64,000 nt of DNA from Fulvimarina manganoxydans (GTDB taxonomy: Bacteria > Pseudomonadota > Alphaproteobacteria > Rhizobiales > Rhizobiaceae): positions 122,334 through 186,333 of the forward strand of contig NZ_FWXR01000006.1 of assembly GCF_900176465.1 (NCBI RefSeq). Reading direction: 5' to 3'. The notes below the pieces were generated by a model. It saw only the letters and a program-made list of their open reading frames with translations, was not told the origin of the DNA and did not search any database. Numbering within the stretch: position 1 is the stretch's first letter; every line of letters begins with the position of its first letter. Shown one piece after another: positions 47,763 to 56,812 of the stretch. Both the position numbers and the translations under genes were made by a program.

Positions 47763-49064
47763 ATGAGCAGCATCAATACCAACGTCGCCGCCATGACCGC
47801 CCTGCAGACTCTGCAGAGCACGAACTCGATGATGGAAGAGACGCAGAACCGCATCTCGACCGGCTACCGGGTCTCTGAAGCCTCCGACAACGCCGCTTAC
47901 TGGTCGATCGCCACGACCATGCGTTCCGACACCAAGGCGCTCTCGACCGTCAGTGACTCGCTCGGCATCGGTTCGGCGACCGTCGATACCGCGTACAATG
48001 CACTGACCTCGGCGAAGGACGTCCTCGACAAGATCAAGACGCTTCTCACCTCCGCCACCCAGGACGGCGTCGAGAAGTCGAAGGTCCAGGACGAGATCAC
48101 TCAGGCGCAGGGTCAGCTGAAGAGTATTGCGAGCTCCGCGTCCTTCTCTGGTCAGAACTGGCTCTCAGTCGACTCTTCGGCTAGCGGCTTCAAAGCTGTT
48201 AAGGAAATGATTTCGAGCTTCTCGCGCTCCGAAACCGGTGCGCTGACGGTCGGCTCGATCAAAGTGGATACGGGCAGCTTTGCCCTGTTTGACGCTTCGG
48301 CCACGAAGACGGGCGTTCTCGAGAAGGACATCACGGCAACGACGGCTGCCAAGGCCACGCGCTTTACGGCTTATGAAGCTACGGCGACCGATACCGCCGG
48401 CACGGCAACCACGAAAGGCACCTGGGATTCAGGCGCAACCGTGACCGCGGGCACCCATGATGTCACGCTCGGTGACACCGATGTCATGAGCTTTAAGATC
48501 AAGATCGGTTCCGGCACGGAGACCAAAGTTTCGATCACCAAGTCCACGGTCGACTCCGCTCTTGGCTCGACTGACGGCGTGATCGACAGCGAAGCCGACT
48601 ATGCGGCGGTCCTGAAGAAAGCCCTCGACGACTCCGGCGTTCAGGGCGGTACTTGGGCGATCGCTGCGGGATCTTTGACGATCACGACGGCCAACAACAA
48701 CGAGAGCATCACAGTTTCTAGCACGGCTGTCGAAAGCTTCGGCGCCTCTGACATCGACATCACGAAGTCCGGCACTTCGGCAGGCGACATCAAGGCCTAT
48801 ATCAATCTCGTCGACAAGGCGATCTCGAAGGTTACGGCTTCCGCCTCCACTCTCGGTGCGGTCAAGAATCGTCTCGATCTTCAGTCGGAGTTCGTCTCCA
48901 ATCTGATGGACACGCTCGAGAAGGGCATTGGTACGCTCGTCGACGCCGACATGACCGAAGAGTCCACCAAGCTGAAGGCGCTCCAGACCCAGCAGCAGCT
49001 CGGCGTCCAGGCTCTCTCTATGGCGAATTCCTCGTCGCAGACGCTGCTCTCGCTCTTCCGCTAA
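47763..49064 (+). CDS. fla: Flagellin (third copy)
   Basis: 433 aa. It starts MSSINTNVAAMTALQTLQST and ends SSQTLLSLFR. Both conserved ends are intact; the variable centre is closest to flagellin 2. Several flagellins building one complex filament is the rule in rhizobia. Monocistronic, with an almost identical terminator to flagellin 2. Confidence 0.95.
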   Translation: MSSINTNVAAMTALQTLQSTNSMMEETQNRISTGYRVSEASDNAAYWSIATTMRSDTKALSTVSDSLGIGSATVDTAYNALTSAKDVLDKIKTLLTSATQDGVEKSKVQDEITQAQGQLKSIASSASFSGQNWLSVDSSASGFKAVKEMISSFSRSETGALTVGSIKVDTGSFALFDASATKTGVLEKDITATTAAKATRFTAYEATATDTAGTATTKGTWDSGATVTAGTHDVTLGDTDVMSFKIKIGSGTETKVSITKSTVDSALGSTDGVIDSEADYAAVLKKALDDSGVQGGTWAIAAGSLTITTANNNESITVSSTAVESFGASDIDITKSGTSAGDIKAYINLVDKAISKVTASASTLGAVKNRLDLQSEFVSNLMDTLEKGIGTLVDADMTEESTKLKALQTQQQLGVQALSMANSSSQTLLSLFR

Positions 49065-49097
49065 GCGGATCGGCCCTAGAGGCCAGCGCATTCGAGA

Positions 49098-49128
49098 GGG
49101 GTCCGGCCGCAAGGCCGGGCCCCTTTTC
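49098..49128 (+). terminator. Terminator after flagellin 3
   Basis: GGGGTCCGGCC pairs with GGCCGGGCCCC (11 bp, one wobble) around a GCAA tetraloop and is followed by TTTTC. Confidence 0.88.
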
Positions 49129-49168
49129 GCGTTGGACAGGGCGTCCCAAAGGGACCAGCTTCAGGCCG

Positions 49169-49184
49169 TTAACCTTTTGTTAAC
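49169..49184 (+). promoter_or_regulatory. Perfect CtrA box upstream of fliF
   Basis: TTAA-CCTTTTG-TTAAC matches the full CtrA consensus TTAA-N7-TTAAC, 76 nt upstream of the fliF ATG. The sequence match is direct; binding by CtrA is inferred. Confidence 0.65.
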
Positions 49185-49214
49185 CAGGGGCTCGCGCAAG
49201 CTTCAGCCCGCATG

Positions 49215-49230
49215 TTCACCCCGAGTTAAC
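49215..49230 (+). promoter_or_regulatory. Second CtrA-like box upstream of fliF
   Basis: TTCA-N7-TTAAC, one mismatch, 46 nt downstream of the perfect box and 30 nt before the ATG. Confidence 0.45.
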
Positions 49231-49259
49231 CTTTCACTGGGTACGAGGCGGGGCAGGGC

Positions 49260-50954
49260 ATGGCCGGACCTTTCGGCGCGCAAGCACAACAGATTTTCTC
49301 GAATCTTTCGAGCCTCGGGCCCCGCAAGCTGGGCGCCCTCGGCATCGTCGGCCTGCTCGTGGTCGTGCTGGTGGGGCTCGGCAGCTATTTCCTCTCGCGT
49401 CCCGATATGGAGACCCTTTATTCGGGTCTCGACCGCACGGACGTCACCCGCATCGGCGCGGCGCTCACCGAAGCGGGCATTTCCTTCGACGTGAATGCCA
49501 AGGGCGACGCCATCCTCACGCCCTTTTCCCAGACGGCGCCGGCGCGCATGCTGCTCGCCGAGAAGGGCCTGCCGCGCTCGGAAAATGCCGGCTACGAACT
49601 CTTCGACAATATCGGCTCGATCGGCCTAACCTCCTTCATGCAGGAGATCACGCGGGTGAGGGCGCTCGAAGGCGAGATCGCCCGCACGATCCAGTCGCTC
49701 GCCAATGTGCGGGCCGCGCGTGTACATATCGTCCTTGCCGATGAAGGCTCCTTCCGGCGCGAGCAGCGCAAGCCATCGGCGAGCGTCGTCATCCGTACCG
49801 ACGCCTCGGAGGATTTCGCCTCGGCCTCGGCCATCCGCTATCTCGTCTCCTCCGCGATTCCCGGAATGACGCCCGAAGAAGTGACGATCCTCAATTCGGA
49901 CGGCACGCTCCTGGCCTCAGGCGACGACAGCGTATCCAACGCGCCCTCCAAGCTCTTCGGCATCGAGAAGATCATGTCGAACAGCGTCGAGGATTCGATC
50001 CGCCGCACGCTGGCGCCCTATCTCGGCGTCGGCAATTTCCAGACCTCGGTCACCGCGCGGCTCAACACGGATCGGCGCCAGATCTCCGAGCGCACCTTCG
50101 ATCCCGACGGCCGTGTCGAGCGCTCGATCCGCTCGGTCAAGGAGACCAATCAAAGCCAGAACGCCACTCAGAACGAGCCGGTCGGCATCGAGCAGGACAT
50201 TCAGGCGGCCGATCAGGTTCAGGGGACCGGTGGCGGCGAGACGTCGACCGACGAGAAGGAGCGCCGCGAGGAGCTTACCAATTACGAGATCAACGAAAAG
50301 ACCGTTCAGACCGTCTCGGAAGGCTATGATGTCGAGCGTCTGTCCATCGCGGTCGTCGTCAACCGCCAGCGGGTGATGGACGCGATCGGCGAGAACGCCA
50401 ACGACGCCGATCTCGCCCGCCGCATCGAGGAAATCCGCAACATCGTGGCGACGGCGGCCGGCTATTCGGAAGCGCGCGGCGACCAGATCGAGGTGACGGC
50501 GGTCGACTTCCTCGACGGCGGCACGGCGCTGGAGCCCATTCCGGGTCCGGGTCTCGGCGAATTGTTCATGCGCCAGTCCGGCACGCTCATCAACGCCTTC
50601 ACCATCCTTGCCGTCGCCGCCCTCATCATCTGGTTCGGCCTGAAGCCGGCCATCCGGGCGCTCTCCGGCCCGCAGCCGGGCGAAGAGCAGATCGGCGGGC
50701 TCGATCTCGCCGCCGCCGGCGGGCTGGCTGGACTGGACCTGCCCGATACCAGCGGTCTCGGCGCTCTGGGCGAAGGCATCGACCAAGGTTCGGACGATAT
50801 GTTGAGCTTGGGCGGCGGCACACCGTCCTTCCTGGAGAACTTCTCCGCCAATACCAACTCGCCCCAGGCGCGTCTCGAAGCCCTGATCGACATGGACGAG
50901 AACCATGCGGCCAATGTTCTGAAGCAGTGGCTCAAAGAGAAAGAAGCAGCGTAA
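49260..50954 (+). CDS. fliF: Flagellar MS-ring protein FliF
   Basis: 564 aa. It forms the membrane ring that anchors the rotor and houses the export gate. One membrane segment lies at about residues 24-46 and a second at about 440-460. In between are the ring-building motifs YSGLDRTDVTRIGAALTEAGI, GYELFDNIGSIGLTSFMQEI and ALEGEIARTIQSLANVRAARVHI. The C-terminal cytoplasmic tail (ARLEALIDMDENHAANVLKQWL) is the FliG-binding end. It starts an operon with tight spacing through motD. Confidence 0.95.
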   Translation: MAGPFGAQAQQIFSNLSSLGPRKLGALGIVGLLVVVLVGLGSYFLSRPDMETLYSGLDRTDVTRIGAALTEAGISFDVNAKGDAILTPFSQTAPARMLLAEKGLPRSENAGYELFDNIGSIGLTSFMQEITRVRALEGEIARTIQSLANVRAARVHIVLADEGSFRREQRKPSASVVIRTDASEDFASASAIRYLVSSAIPGMTPEEVTILNSDGTLLASGDDSVSNAPSKLFGIEKIMSNSVEDSIRRTLAPYLGVGNFQTSVTARLNTDRRQISERTFDPDGRVERSIRSVKETNQSQNATQNEPVGIEQDIQAADQVQGTGGGETSTDEKERREELTNYEINEKTVQTVSEGYDVERLSIAVVVNRQRVMDAIGENANDADLARRIEEIRNIVATAAGYSEARGDQIEVTAVDFLDGGTALEPIPGPGLGELFMRQSGTLINAFTILAVAALIIWFGLKPAIRALSGPQPGEEQIGGLDLAAAGGLAGLDLPDTSGLGALGEGIDQGSDDMLSLGGGTPSFLENFSANTNSPQARLEALIDMDENHAANVLKQWLKEKEAA

Positions 50955-50957
50955 GCC

Positions 50958-51857
50958 ATGATCCCTCTCGCACAGTACCTCACCGAACGTGACGGCGAGT
51001 CCGGCACCGGCTTTCAAGATCTCGGGCAGCGCGCGCCAAAGCGCGCCGCCAAGCCCAAGTCGGCCGCCTTCAAGGCGATTGGCAGCGGGAATGGCCGCAA
51101 GGCGGACAAGGACGAATTCCAGCGCATTCCTCAGCCGGGTCGGGGCCGTCAGGCCGAGCCGCGGCGCGAGCAAATGGCTGCCTCCGACGTCGATGCGGCG
51201 GCGCTCTTCGCCCAGATGGAAGACGAGTTGCGCAGTCGGGCCGGGCAGGACAAGCCGCGTCAGGATGCCCGCGCTCTTCAGAACGAATTGCGGGCGAGCG
51301 CGCCGGGCGTCGATTCGGCCAAGGCCCTCGATCGGGCGCGCGAGGCGGCCTATGAGCGGGGCCGCGAAGAGGCCCTGGCCGAGGCCGAGGCCGAGCGCGA
51401 TGCGGCGGTTGCCGCCGCCATCGAAGCCGAGCGCGAGGCCGCGGCCGAACGCCAGGCCGAGGCGCTGGCGGCCGCGCGCGCCGAATGGTGCGAGACGGAA
51501 TCCAGCCAACTTGCCGGAGCCTTGTTGGAGCAGACCGATCGCCTGGCCGCGGCCCTGAAGGTGACACTGACCAGCGTTTTGAAGCCGGTCGCCCTTGGTG
51601 CCCGTCGCCGCCAGACGGTCGCCGAGCTGGTCGAGACGGTGGCGTCGCTGACTTTCGACGGTCGCGCGCTTGGCCTGAAGGCGTCCGGGTCGGCCGATCT
51701 TCTGGAAGCGCTCGAGGCAGCACTCGGCGCAAGAGCCGGTCTCGTCAGCTTCGAACCTGTGGACGGCAAGGCCGATGTGCGGATCGTCTGCGACCAGACC
51801 GTCATTGAGACACGCCTCGCCGACTGGCGCTCGGCCTTCGAAAAGGCGCTCGCATGA
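50958..51857 (+). CDS. Putative FliH-like flagellar assembly protein
   Basis: 299 aa. I do not recognise a clear family by motif. A basic, low-complexity N-terminus is followed by a long Ala/Glu-rich helix (about 120-185) expected to form a coiled coil, and a C-terminal alpha/beta domain (VAELVETVASLTFDGRALGL, DVRIVCDQTVIETRLADWRSAF). This architecture, and its place between fliF and motB, fit FliH, the stator of the export ATPase FliI. It overlaps motB by 4 nt and lies 3 nt after fliF. Confidence 0.6.
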   Translation: MIPLAQYLTERDGESGTGFQDLGQRAPKRAAKPKSAAFKAIGSGNGRKADKDEFQRIPQPGRGRQAEPRREQMAASDVDAAALFAQMEDELRSRAGQDKPRQDARALQNELRASAPGVDSAKALDRAREAAYERGREEALAEAEAERDAAVAAAIEAEREAAAERQAEALAAARAEWCETESSQLAGALLEQTDRLAAALKVTLTSVLKPVALGARRRQTVAELVETVASLTFDGRALGLKASGSADLLEALEAALGARAGLVSFEPVDGKADVRIVCDQTVIETRLADWRSAFEKALA

Positions 51858-53044
51858 GCCAGACAGGCGGGGCGGGACACCGCGAACATCAGGAAATCAT
51901 CATCGTCCGCCGGAAGAAGGGTCATGAAGACGGGCACCATGGCGGCGTGTGGAAGATCGCCTTTGCCGACTTCATGACGGCGATGATGGCCTTCTTCCTC
52001 GTGATGTGGCTGACAAATTCGTCAGACGATTCGACGCGCAAGCAGGTCGCGCAATATTTTAACCCGATCAAGATGACCGACTCGGCCCCGTCCTCGCGCG
52101 GGATCGAGAAGAAGGACGATCAGGGCAAGCGCAAGGACGAGACGCAAGGCCAGGTCGACGCGACCGTCAATGGCGATCCGAGCGGCAAGCCGATCGCAGG
52201 CGAGGAGACTGGCGGCGAGGAGCAGGCGCTCTTCCGCGATCCTTATGCGGTTCTGGCCGAGATCGCGGCCGAGAGCGTCGCGAGCGGGGCCGGCGACAAG
52301 GAGGGCGAGCCCGACGGTTCAGGGCTTCCTGGGCTCAACGGGGGCGACGCCTATCGCGATCCCTTCGATCCGGCCTCCTGGCAGCTCTCGCCCAATATGC
52401 GTGAGGCCGGGGGCGATCTCGAAGATCTGCCGCCGTCCGAATTCAAGACTGCTGTCCTGCCGCCCGAAGGCGCCGAGGACGAGTCCGAAGCCGAGAGCGA
52501 GACGGCGACCGACACGGCTGACGCGTCGCAAGAGGCTCCTGCCGCCGCCGAGTCCAAGGTGACGACGGCCGGCGAAGAGACCGAGCGCGTTGCCGAACTG
52601 AAGAAGGAGATCGAGGAGAAGCTTGCCTCGATGGGTGAGGGCGTGCCGGCAAAAGTCGAAGTTTCCGAAGGAGACGGCGGGGTCAAGATCTCGCTCGCCG
52701 ACGACTTCGCCTCAGGGATGTTTTCGGTCGGCTCGGCCCGCCCGAATGCGGAAGCCGTCGCCATGATGGAGAAGATCGCCGACGTTCTGAAGGAGCGCCA
52801 GGGACAGGTCGTCATTCGCGGCCATACCGATGCGCGGCCCTTCAGCGGCGATGGCGAATATGACAATTGGCGCCTCTCCACCGCCCGTGCCCACATGGCC
52901 TATTACATGCTGGTGCGCGGCGGGTTGCAGGAAGCCCGCGTCCAGGCGATCGAGGGCTTCGCCGATCGTGAACCCAAGGATGCGGCCGATCCTGAGGCCG
53001 CCATCAACCGCCGCATCGAAATCTTGCTCGTTGAGCCTGCCTGA
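51854..53044 (+). CDS. motB: Flagellar stator protein MotB
   Basis: 396 aa. One membrane segment (about 34-54) has the proton-binding aspartate in AFADFMTAMMAFFLVMWL (Asp39). A long acidic linker (about 75-250) leads to the OmpA-like peptidoglycan-binding domain (MFSVGSARPNAEAVAMMEKI, VIRGHTDARPF, NRRIEILL). The His-rich HEDGHHGG just before the membrane segment is notable. Its partner MotA is not in the window. It overlaps the fliH-like gene and motC. Confidence 0.95.
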   Translation: MSQTGGAGHREHQEIIIVRRKKGHEDGHHGGVWKIAFADFMTAMMAFFLVMWLTNSSDDSTRKQVAQYFNPIKMTDSAPSSRGIEKKDDQGKRKDETQGQVDATVNGDPSGKPIAGEETGGEEQALFRDPYAVLAEIAAESVASGAGDKEGEPDGSGLPGLNGGDAYRDPFDPASWQLSPNMREAGGDLEDLPPSEFKTAVLPPEGAEDESEAESETATDTADASQEAPAAAESKVTTAGEETERVAELKKEIEEKLASMGEGVPAKVEVSEGDGGVKISLADDFASGMFSVGSARPNAEAVAMMEKIADVLKERQGQVVIRGHTDARPFSGDGEYDNWRLSTARAHMAYYMLVRGGLQEARVQAIEGFADREPKDAADPEAAINRRIEILLVEPA

Positions 53045-54870
53045 TGTTTCGTCGCTATCGCCACCGCCTGGTCGTTTCGGCCACTCGTCTCGGCCTCGTC
53101 TGCGCCATGACCATGACGGTCGCCGCCGCGTCGGCGATCGAGCCGGCGAAGGACAAAAATGGCGTGCCACAGGAGCGCGTGCGTGCGGCAGCCGAGGCGG
53201 CAAGGCTGCAGGAACTCGACAACCAGCGCCTCGCCGGTGGTCGTTCCGGCGCCTCCAAAGCCGGGACCGCACCGTCCGGTGGCATGGCGGGCCATCCGGT
53301 CATCGATGCGATCCATAGCGGTCGCATCGACGGGCATGTGCCCCCCCAGGAGGTGCGCCCGGTCGAAGAGCCGGTGGCTGTCGCCGGGACCGAACCATTG
53401 GATATGATCGATCCAGGTGACGTGAACGGCTTCGATCCAGCCGAGGAAGACTGGTCCTTTCTTCAGCCTAAAAAGAAGGTCGACGACGAAGCGCCGGTGA
53501 CGGCGGATGCCGTCGCGAGCCAGTCTTCGGAGCCGATGATCGATAGGCTGACGACGGCGAGCGCATCGGCACACGCCGAGGCGCCGACGAGTGCCCATCA
53601 GGATGCGGCCGAAGCCACGCATGGCGAAGCGCGGCACGCAGCGGCTGGTCATGATGAAACGGGCCATGACGAGGCCAGTCACGAAGAGACCGGCGATGAC
53701 GAAACCGGCCATGATGAGGCTGGTCACGGCGAGGAAGGCCATGGCGTCGATGGCGAACACACTGGCACTCCGGCCGAATGGGAGACCACGCGCAGCCCGA
53801 TGCCTTACGAGATCGTGCGGTCTCTGCAATTTCTGCAGGATCAGGTCGCGCGGGGCAACAAGGCGGCGATCCGCGTTCAGGCGCGTCTCCTGAAATGGTT
53901 CGGGCCTTCTCTGGTTCGCCGCGCGCCGGAGATCTGGGACGATCGGCGCAATGTCCGCGCCGCTGCGCTCTTTGTCCTTTCGGGCGGTCCGCCGTCGGTC
54001 TTGCGTGACCTCATCGCGCGCGGTGTCTTCGAAGAGCACGACATGCCGCTTCTGGAAGGCTCTCTTGCCTATGCCGAGAACAAGCTGGAGCTCGCTCTGG
54101 AAAAGCTGTCGGCGATCGATCTGAGCCGGGAGGAAACCGTCTTTGCCGCACAGGTCAATCTCGCGCTCGCACAGCTCCTTCAGGAGAAGCAGCCTGCCGA
54201 ATCCCTGAAGCGCCTGGAAGCCGTCATGCTTGCGGCGCCCGGCACGCTTCTCGACGAGGCGGCGCTGCGGCTCGGCGTCCTGCTTGCCGAAGACATCGGC
54301 GAAACGAAAAAGGCCGATCTTTATGCCCGGCAATATTTTGATCGCTATGCAGCCTCAGTCTATGCTGGCAATTTTCGGGCGCGCTTCTCCGCAGTCTATT
54401 CGATGCGGCCTCAGGGAACCGAAATCGATACGATCGAGACGCTCAAGAATGCCCTTCGTCTTCTGCCGCCGGAAGAGCAACTGGCCCTGTATCTCTCCGT
54501 CGGTCGCCGGGCGCTCGTCCTCGGCAATTTGAAACTCGCGGCGATGGCGTCTGCGCGCGCGCTCACCTTCGAAGATGCCTCGCCCGAAGATCGGCAAAGG
54601 GCACTGCTCTATTCCGTCGCCTCCACGCTCTCGGAGCGGGACGAAGGCGAAATGCGGGCGATGCTGGCCTCGATCGAGGACCAGCGTCTGCACAAGGCCG
54701 ACTTGGCGTTGAAACGAGCGGTTTTCGACGTGGTGAACGCCATTCGCGCGCCGGTCGATATGGCTGAGGCAAGCGAGGCGGGCGAATCTGTCGTCGACAA
54801 CAAGGTCCTGGCGCGTGCCAATTCGCTGCTTCAGGCGGTCCAGAACGATTTGGAGACTCTCGACCAATGA
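53044..54870 (+). CDS. motC: Motility protein MotC with acidic/His pentapeptide array
   Basis: 608 aa; rhizobial MotC is about 430, so this form is enlarged in its N-terminal half. A signal peptide (residues 1-31, ending AAASA) sends it to the periplasm, where MotC is known to work with MotB. Residues 202-231 are six pentads of the type GHDET. The C-terminal half (PYEIVRSLQFLQDQVARGNK, ARGVFEEHDMPLLEGSLAY, RDLIARG) is the conserved MotC domain. The start overlaps the motB stop and the stop overlaps motD. Confidence 0.9.
   Translation: MFRRYRHRLVVSATRLGLVCAMTMTVAAASAIEPAKDKNGVPQERVRAAAEAARLQELDNQRLAGGRSGASKAGTAPSGGMAGHPVIDAIHSGRIDGHVPPQEVRPVEEPVAVAGTEPLDMIDPGDVNGFDPAEEDWSFLQPKKKVDDEAPVTADAVASQSSEPMIDRLTTASASAHAEAPTSAHQDAAEATHGEARHAAAGHDETGHDEASHEETGDDETGHDEAGHGEEGHGVDGEHTGTPAEWETTRSPMPYEIVRSLQFLQDQVARGNKAAIRVQARLLKWFGPSLVRRAPEIWDDRRNVRAAALFVLSGGPPSVLRDLIARGVFEEHDMPLLEGSLAYAENKLELALEKLSAIDLSREETVFAAQVNLALAQLLQEKQPAESLKRLEAVMLAAPGTLLDEAALRLGVLLAEDIGETKKADLYARQYFDRYAASVYAGNFRARFSAVYSMRPQGTEIDTIETLKNALRLLPPEEQLALYLSVGRRALVLGNLKLAAMASARALTFEDASPEDRQRALLYSVASTLSERDEGEMRAMLASIEDQRLHKADLALKRAVFDVVNAIRAPVDMAEASEAGESVVDNKVLARANSLLQAVQNDLETLDQ
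53647..53736 (+). repeat. Six 15-nt imperfect tandem repeats inside motC
   Basis: The six units encode GHDET, GHDEA, SHEET, GDDET, GHDEA and GHGEE. Codon use varies among units, so the array is not newly made or is under selection for the residues. Confidence 0.75.
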
Positions 54871-56408
54871 CAGCTGTGCAGATGACGGCGGTCGCCGAGA
54901 CCACGGCCAAGAGCTCGCGCTCTTCTTCGAACAGCCAGGAAAGCGATGGGGCGAAAGATCTGTTCGAGAGCCTGGTGAAGAACCAGGGTAAGAACGCCGG
55001 CACGGCAAAGTCCGAGAATCAGGGCGAAGGCGAACAGGACGCTGGCGAGGTTTCGGAGAAGGAGGAGCGATCCTCTAAAGCATCATCGGGCGCCAAAGGG
55101 CGCATCGGCTTCGAACGCATGCTTGCCGGAACGGGCGAGGGGAGCAATGCCTCCAGCTCCGAAGAGATGGCGACGGGGGGCGAGGGGGCCGCTTCCACCG
55201 AAGGGGAAGGGGCCGAGATGGCCGGTCTCGCCGCTGCGGCGACGGCGCTTCGAGCCGGCGAAGCGGCAAAGCAGACCGGAAAGACGAACCTGCCTGGTTC
55301 GCAGAGCCCAACCGCTACGCCTCAGCCAGCAGACGAGTTGATCGACGCAAAATTGCCCCCCCGGGACGCCCCGCGGGCCGACGCGGCCGCCCGCTTTGGC
55401 CGAAATGCGATGCCAAGTGGTGGCGAAGAGGGACAAAAGCTCGGCCGGGCCGATTTCGTCTCGATGCGAACGGATTTCGAACCGGTCAGTGTGCGAGAGG
55501 CGTTTGCTGCGCTCGGTTCGCCGGGATCGGCGGTCGCGGCCATGCGCAAGCGCGCCGAGCTGGGCACCACGCTCGGTGCGATGCGCAACGGCGACGTGCC
55601 GATCGGCAGCAAGGACGCAGCGACGGGACTGGCCGCGCAGGACGACGGAACCGGCGATCTCGCGGACACGATCGCGCGTCTCGCCGATCGCGCATCGGGG
55701 CGCCACGCTCATGCCACTCGGATTGCCGAAGCGCGCGCCGACGGACCGACTATCCAGTCTACTGGCGACGGGAGGGGAATGATCGAGCGCAAGATCGATG
55801 CGTCCGAACCCTTCGGCCGTCAGATCGGTGCCGTGATCGCCGGGGAGATGGGACAGGCGCGCCTACCCAATGCTCCAAACCCCACAGGCAGCTCGGGATC
55901 GCCCGCCGGTTCGAATGCGCCAAGCGGCGAGAACATGCGCATGCGCGCCGGCGGCGCCGCCCTCAAGACTTTGGAAATTCAGCTGCAACCGGCCCATTTC
56001 GGCAAGCTCGAAGTGGTGATGCGGGTGGTCGATGGTCAGATGGCGATTCAGCTGTCCGTGACCGAAGCCGAAACCATGATGCGTCTCGAAGACGATCGCG
56101 AAGGTCTTCGCTCGGTGCTCAAATCAGCTGGATTCGACGTGGATGATGCGTCGATCAGCATTACCCTTCGCGATCAGGGAGCGCCTCAACGACAGGTTGC
56201 CGCCTCCGACGGGGCGCAAATGGGCGCTCGCCTGGGGCAGGATGCCGGTGCCGGTGCTGGAGCGGGCGGACGTCCGGGCAGCGATGGACGCCAGCCCCGC
56301 GACGGATCGGGTGCGGCATCCCTGCAGCATCACGAGGGGGCTGGCGAAAGCCGTCCCGCTGAGCTCGAACGTGGCCAGCGCTCGTCGAATTCGGGCCTTT
56401 ATCTCTAA
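54867..56408 (+). CDS. motD: Hook-length control protein MotD/FliK
   Basis: 513 aa. The long N-terminal part is low-complexity and Gly/Ser/Glu/Arg-rich. The C-terminal Flg_hook domain is clear: LKTLEIQLQPAHFGKLEVVM, GQMAIQLSVTEAETMMRLED, REGLRSVLKSAGFDVDDASI. In rhizobia the protein first named MotD acts as FliK, measuring the hook and switching export specificity. It overlaps motC by 4 nt and closes the operon. Confidence 0.88.
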   Translation: MTAVQMTAVAETTAKSSRSSSNSQESDGAKDLFESLVKNQGKNAGTAKSENQGEGEQDAGEVSEKEERSSKASSGAKGRIGFERMLAGTGEGSNASSSEEMATGGEGAASTEGEGAEMAGLAAAATALRAGEAAKQTGKTNLPGSQSPTATPQPADELIDAKLPPRDAPRADAAARFGRNAMPSGGEEGQKLGRADFVSMRTDFEPVSVREAFAALGSPGSAVAAMRKRAELGTTLGAMRNGDVPIGSKDAATGLAAQDDGTGDLADTIARLADRASGRHAHATRIAEARADGPTIQSTGDGRGMIERKIDASEPFGRQIGAVIAGEMGQARLPNAPNPTGSSGSPAGSNAPSGENMRMRAGGAALKTLEIQLQPAHFGKLEVVMRVVDGQMAIQLSVTEAETMMRLEDDREGLRSVLKSAGFDVDDASISITLRDQGAPQRQVAASDGAQMGARLGQDAGAGAGAGGRPGSDGRQPRDGSGAASLQHHEGAGESRPAELERGQRSSNSGLYL

Positions 56409-56425
56409 TCTTCGATCGCCTTTTT

Positions 56426-56456
56426 GCCGAACGCGATCCCTTGGATCGGGTTCGGC
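56426..56456. terminator. Hairpin after motD
   Basis: GCCGAAC/GTTCGGC (7 bp) plus GATCC/GGATC (5 bp) with an internal mismatch form a hairpin 18 nt after the motD stop. There is no T-run downstream, so Rho-independent termination is uncertain. Confidence 0.4.
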
Positions 56457-56682
56457 TGGCGCCGGCCGCGTCCTGATCGAAGGGCCAAGCGAAAGCTCCC
56501 GGATCGACGGCGGCTCTGTCGACCTTCACCTTGCGAAATTCGCACTCCTTTTTTCGCCATAGATCGATCCGGCCCACTTGGCGAAGTGTGTCTTGGACCC
56601 TTTGCGTCCGATGTCGTACGAGCAACGCAAATCGGACGGAAAGCGAATTCATACACGAAGGGCATAAAAAAATTAGTTAGAA

Positions 56683-56698
56683 TTTACATATGGTTAAC
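56683..56698 (+). promoter_or_regulatory. CtrA-like box 1 upstream of rem
   Basis: TTTA-N7-TTAAC, one mismatch from consensus. The 12-mer ATATGGTTAACG here recurs upstream of fliQ at 61847-61858. Confidence 0.5.
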
Positions 56699-56718
56699 GC
56701 GGCCTTGGCCGGAAATGG

Positions 56719-56733
56719 TTAAGGGATCACTAA
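56719..56733 (+). promoter_or_regulatory. CtrA-like box 2 upstream of rem
   Basis: TTAA-N7-CTAA, one mismatch from TTAA-N7-TTAA. Confidence 0.35.
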
Positions 56734-56771
56734 ATTTCAGGATAGGCGCAAGACTCGCGTCAGGTTACCTC

Positions 56772-56787
56772 TTACCCATCGGTTAAC
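56772..56787 (+). promoter_or_regulatory. CtrA-like box 3 upstream of rem
   Basis: TTAC-N7-TTAAC, one mismatch, ending 25 nt before the rem ATG. Confidence 0.5.
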
Positions 56788-56812
56788 GCGGCGGGGGCCG
56801 GAGGGAAAAATC

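Larger units (their letters stand above)
56409..56812. other. Intergenic control region upstream of rem
   Basis: 404 nt. Besides the motD hairpin it contains an AT-rich section with three CtrA-like boxes. Open frames here on either strand lack family features. Confidence 0.65.
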
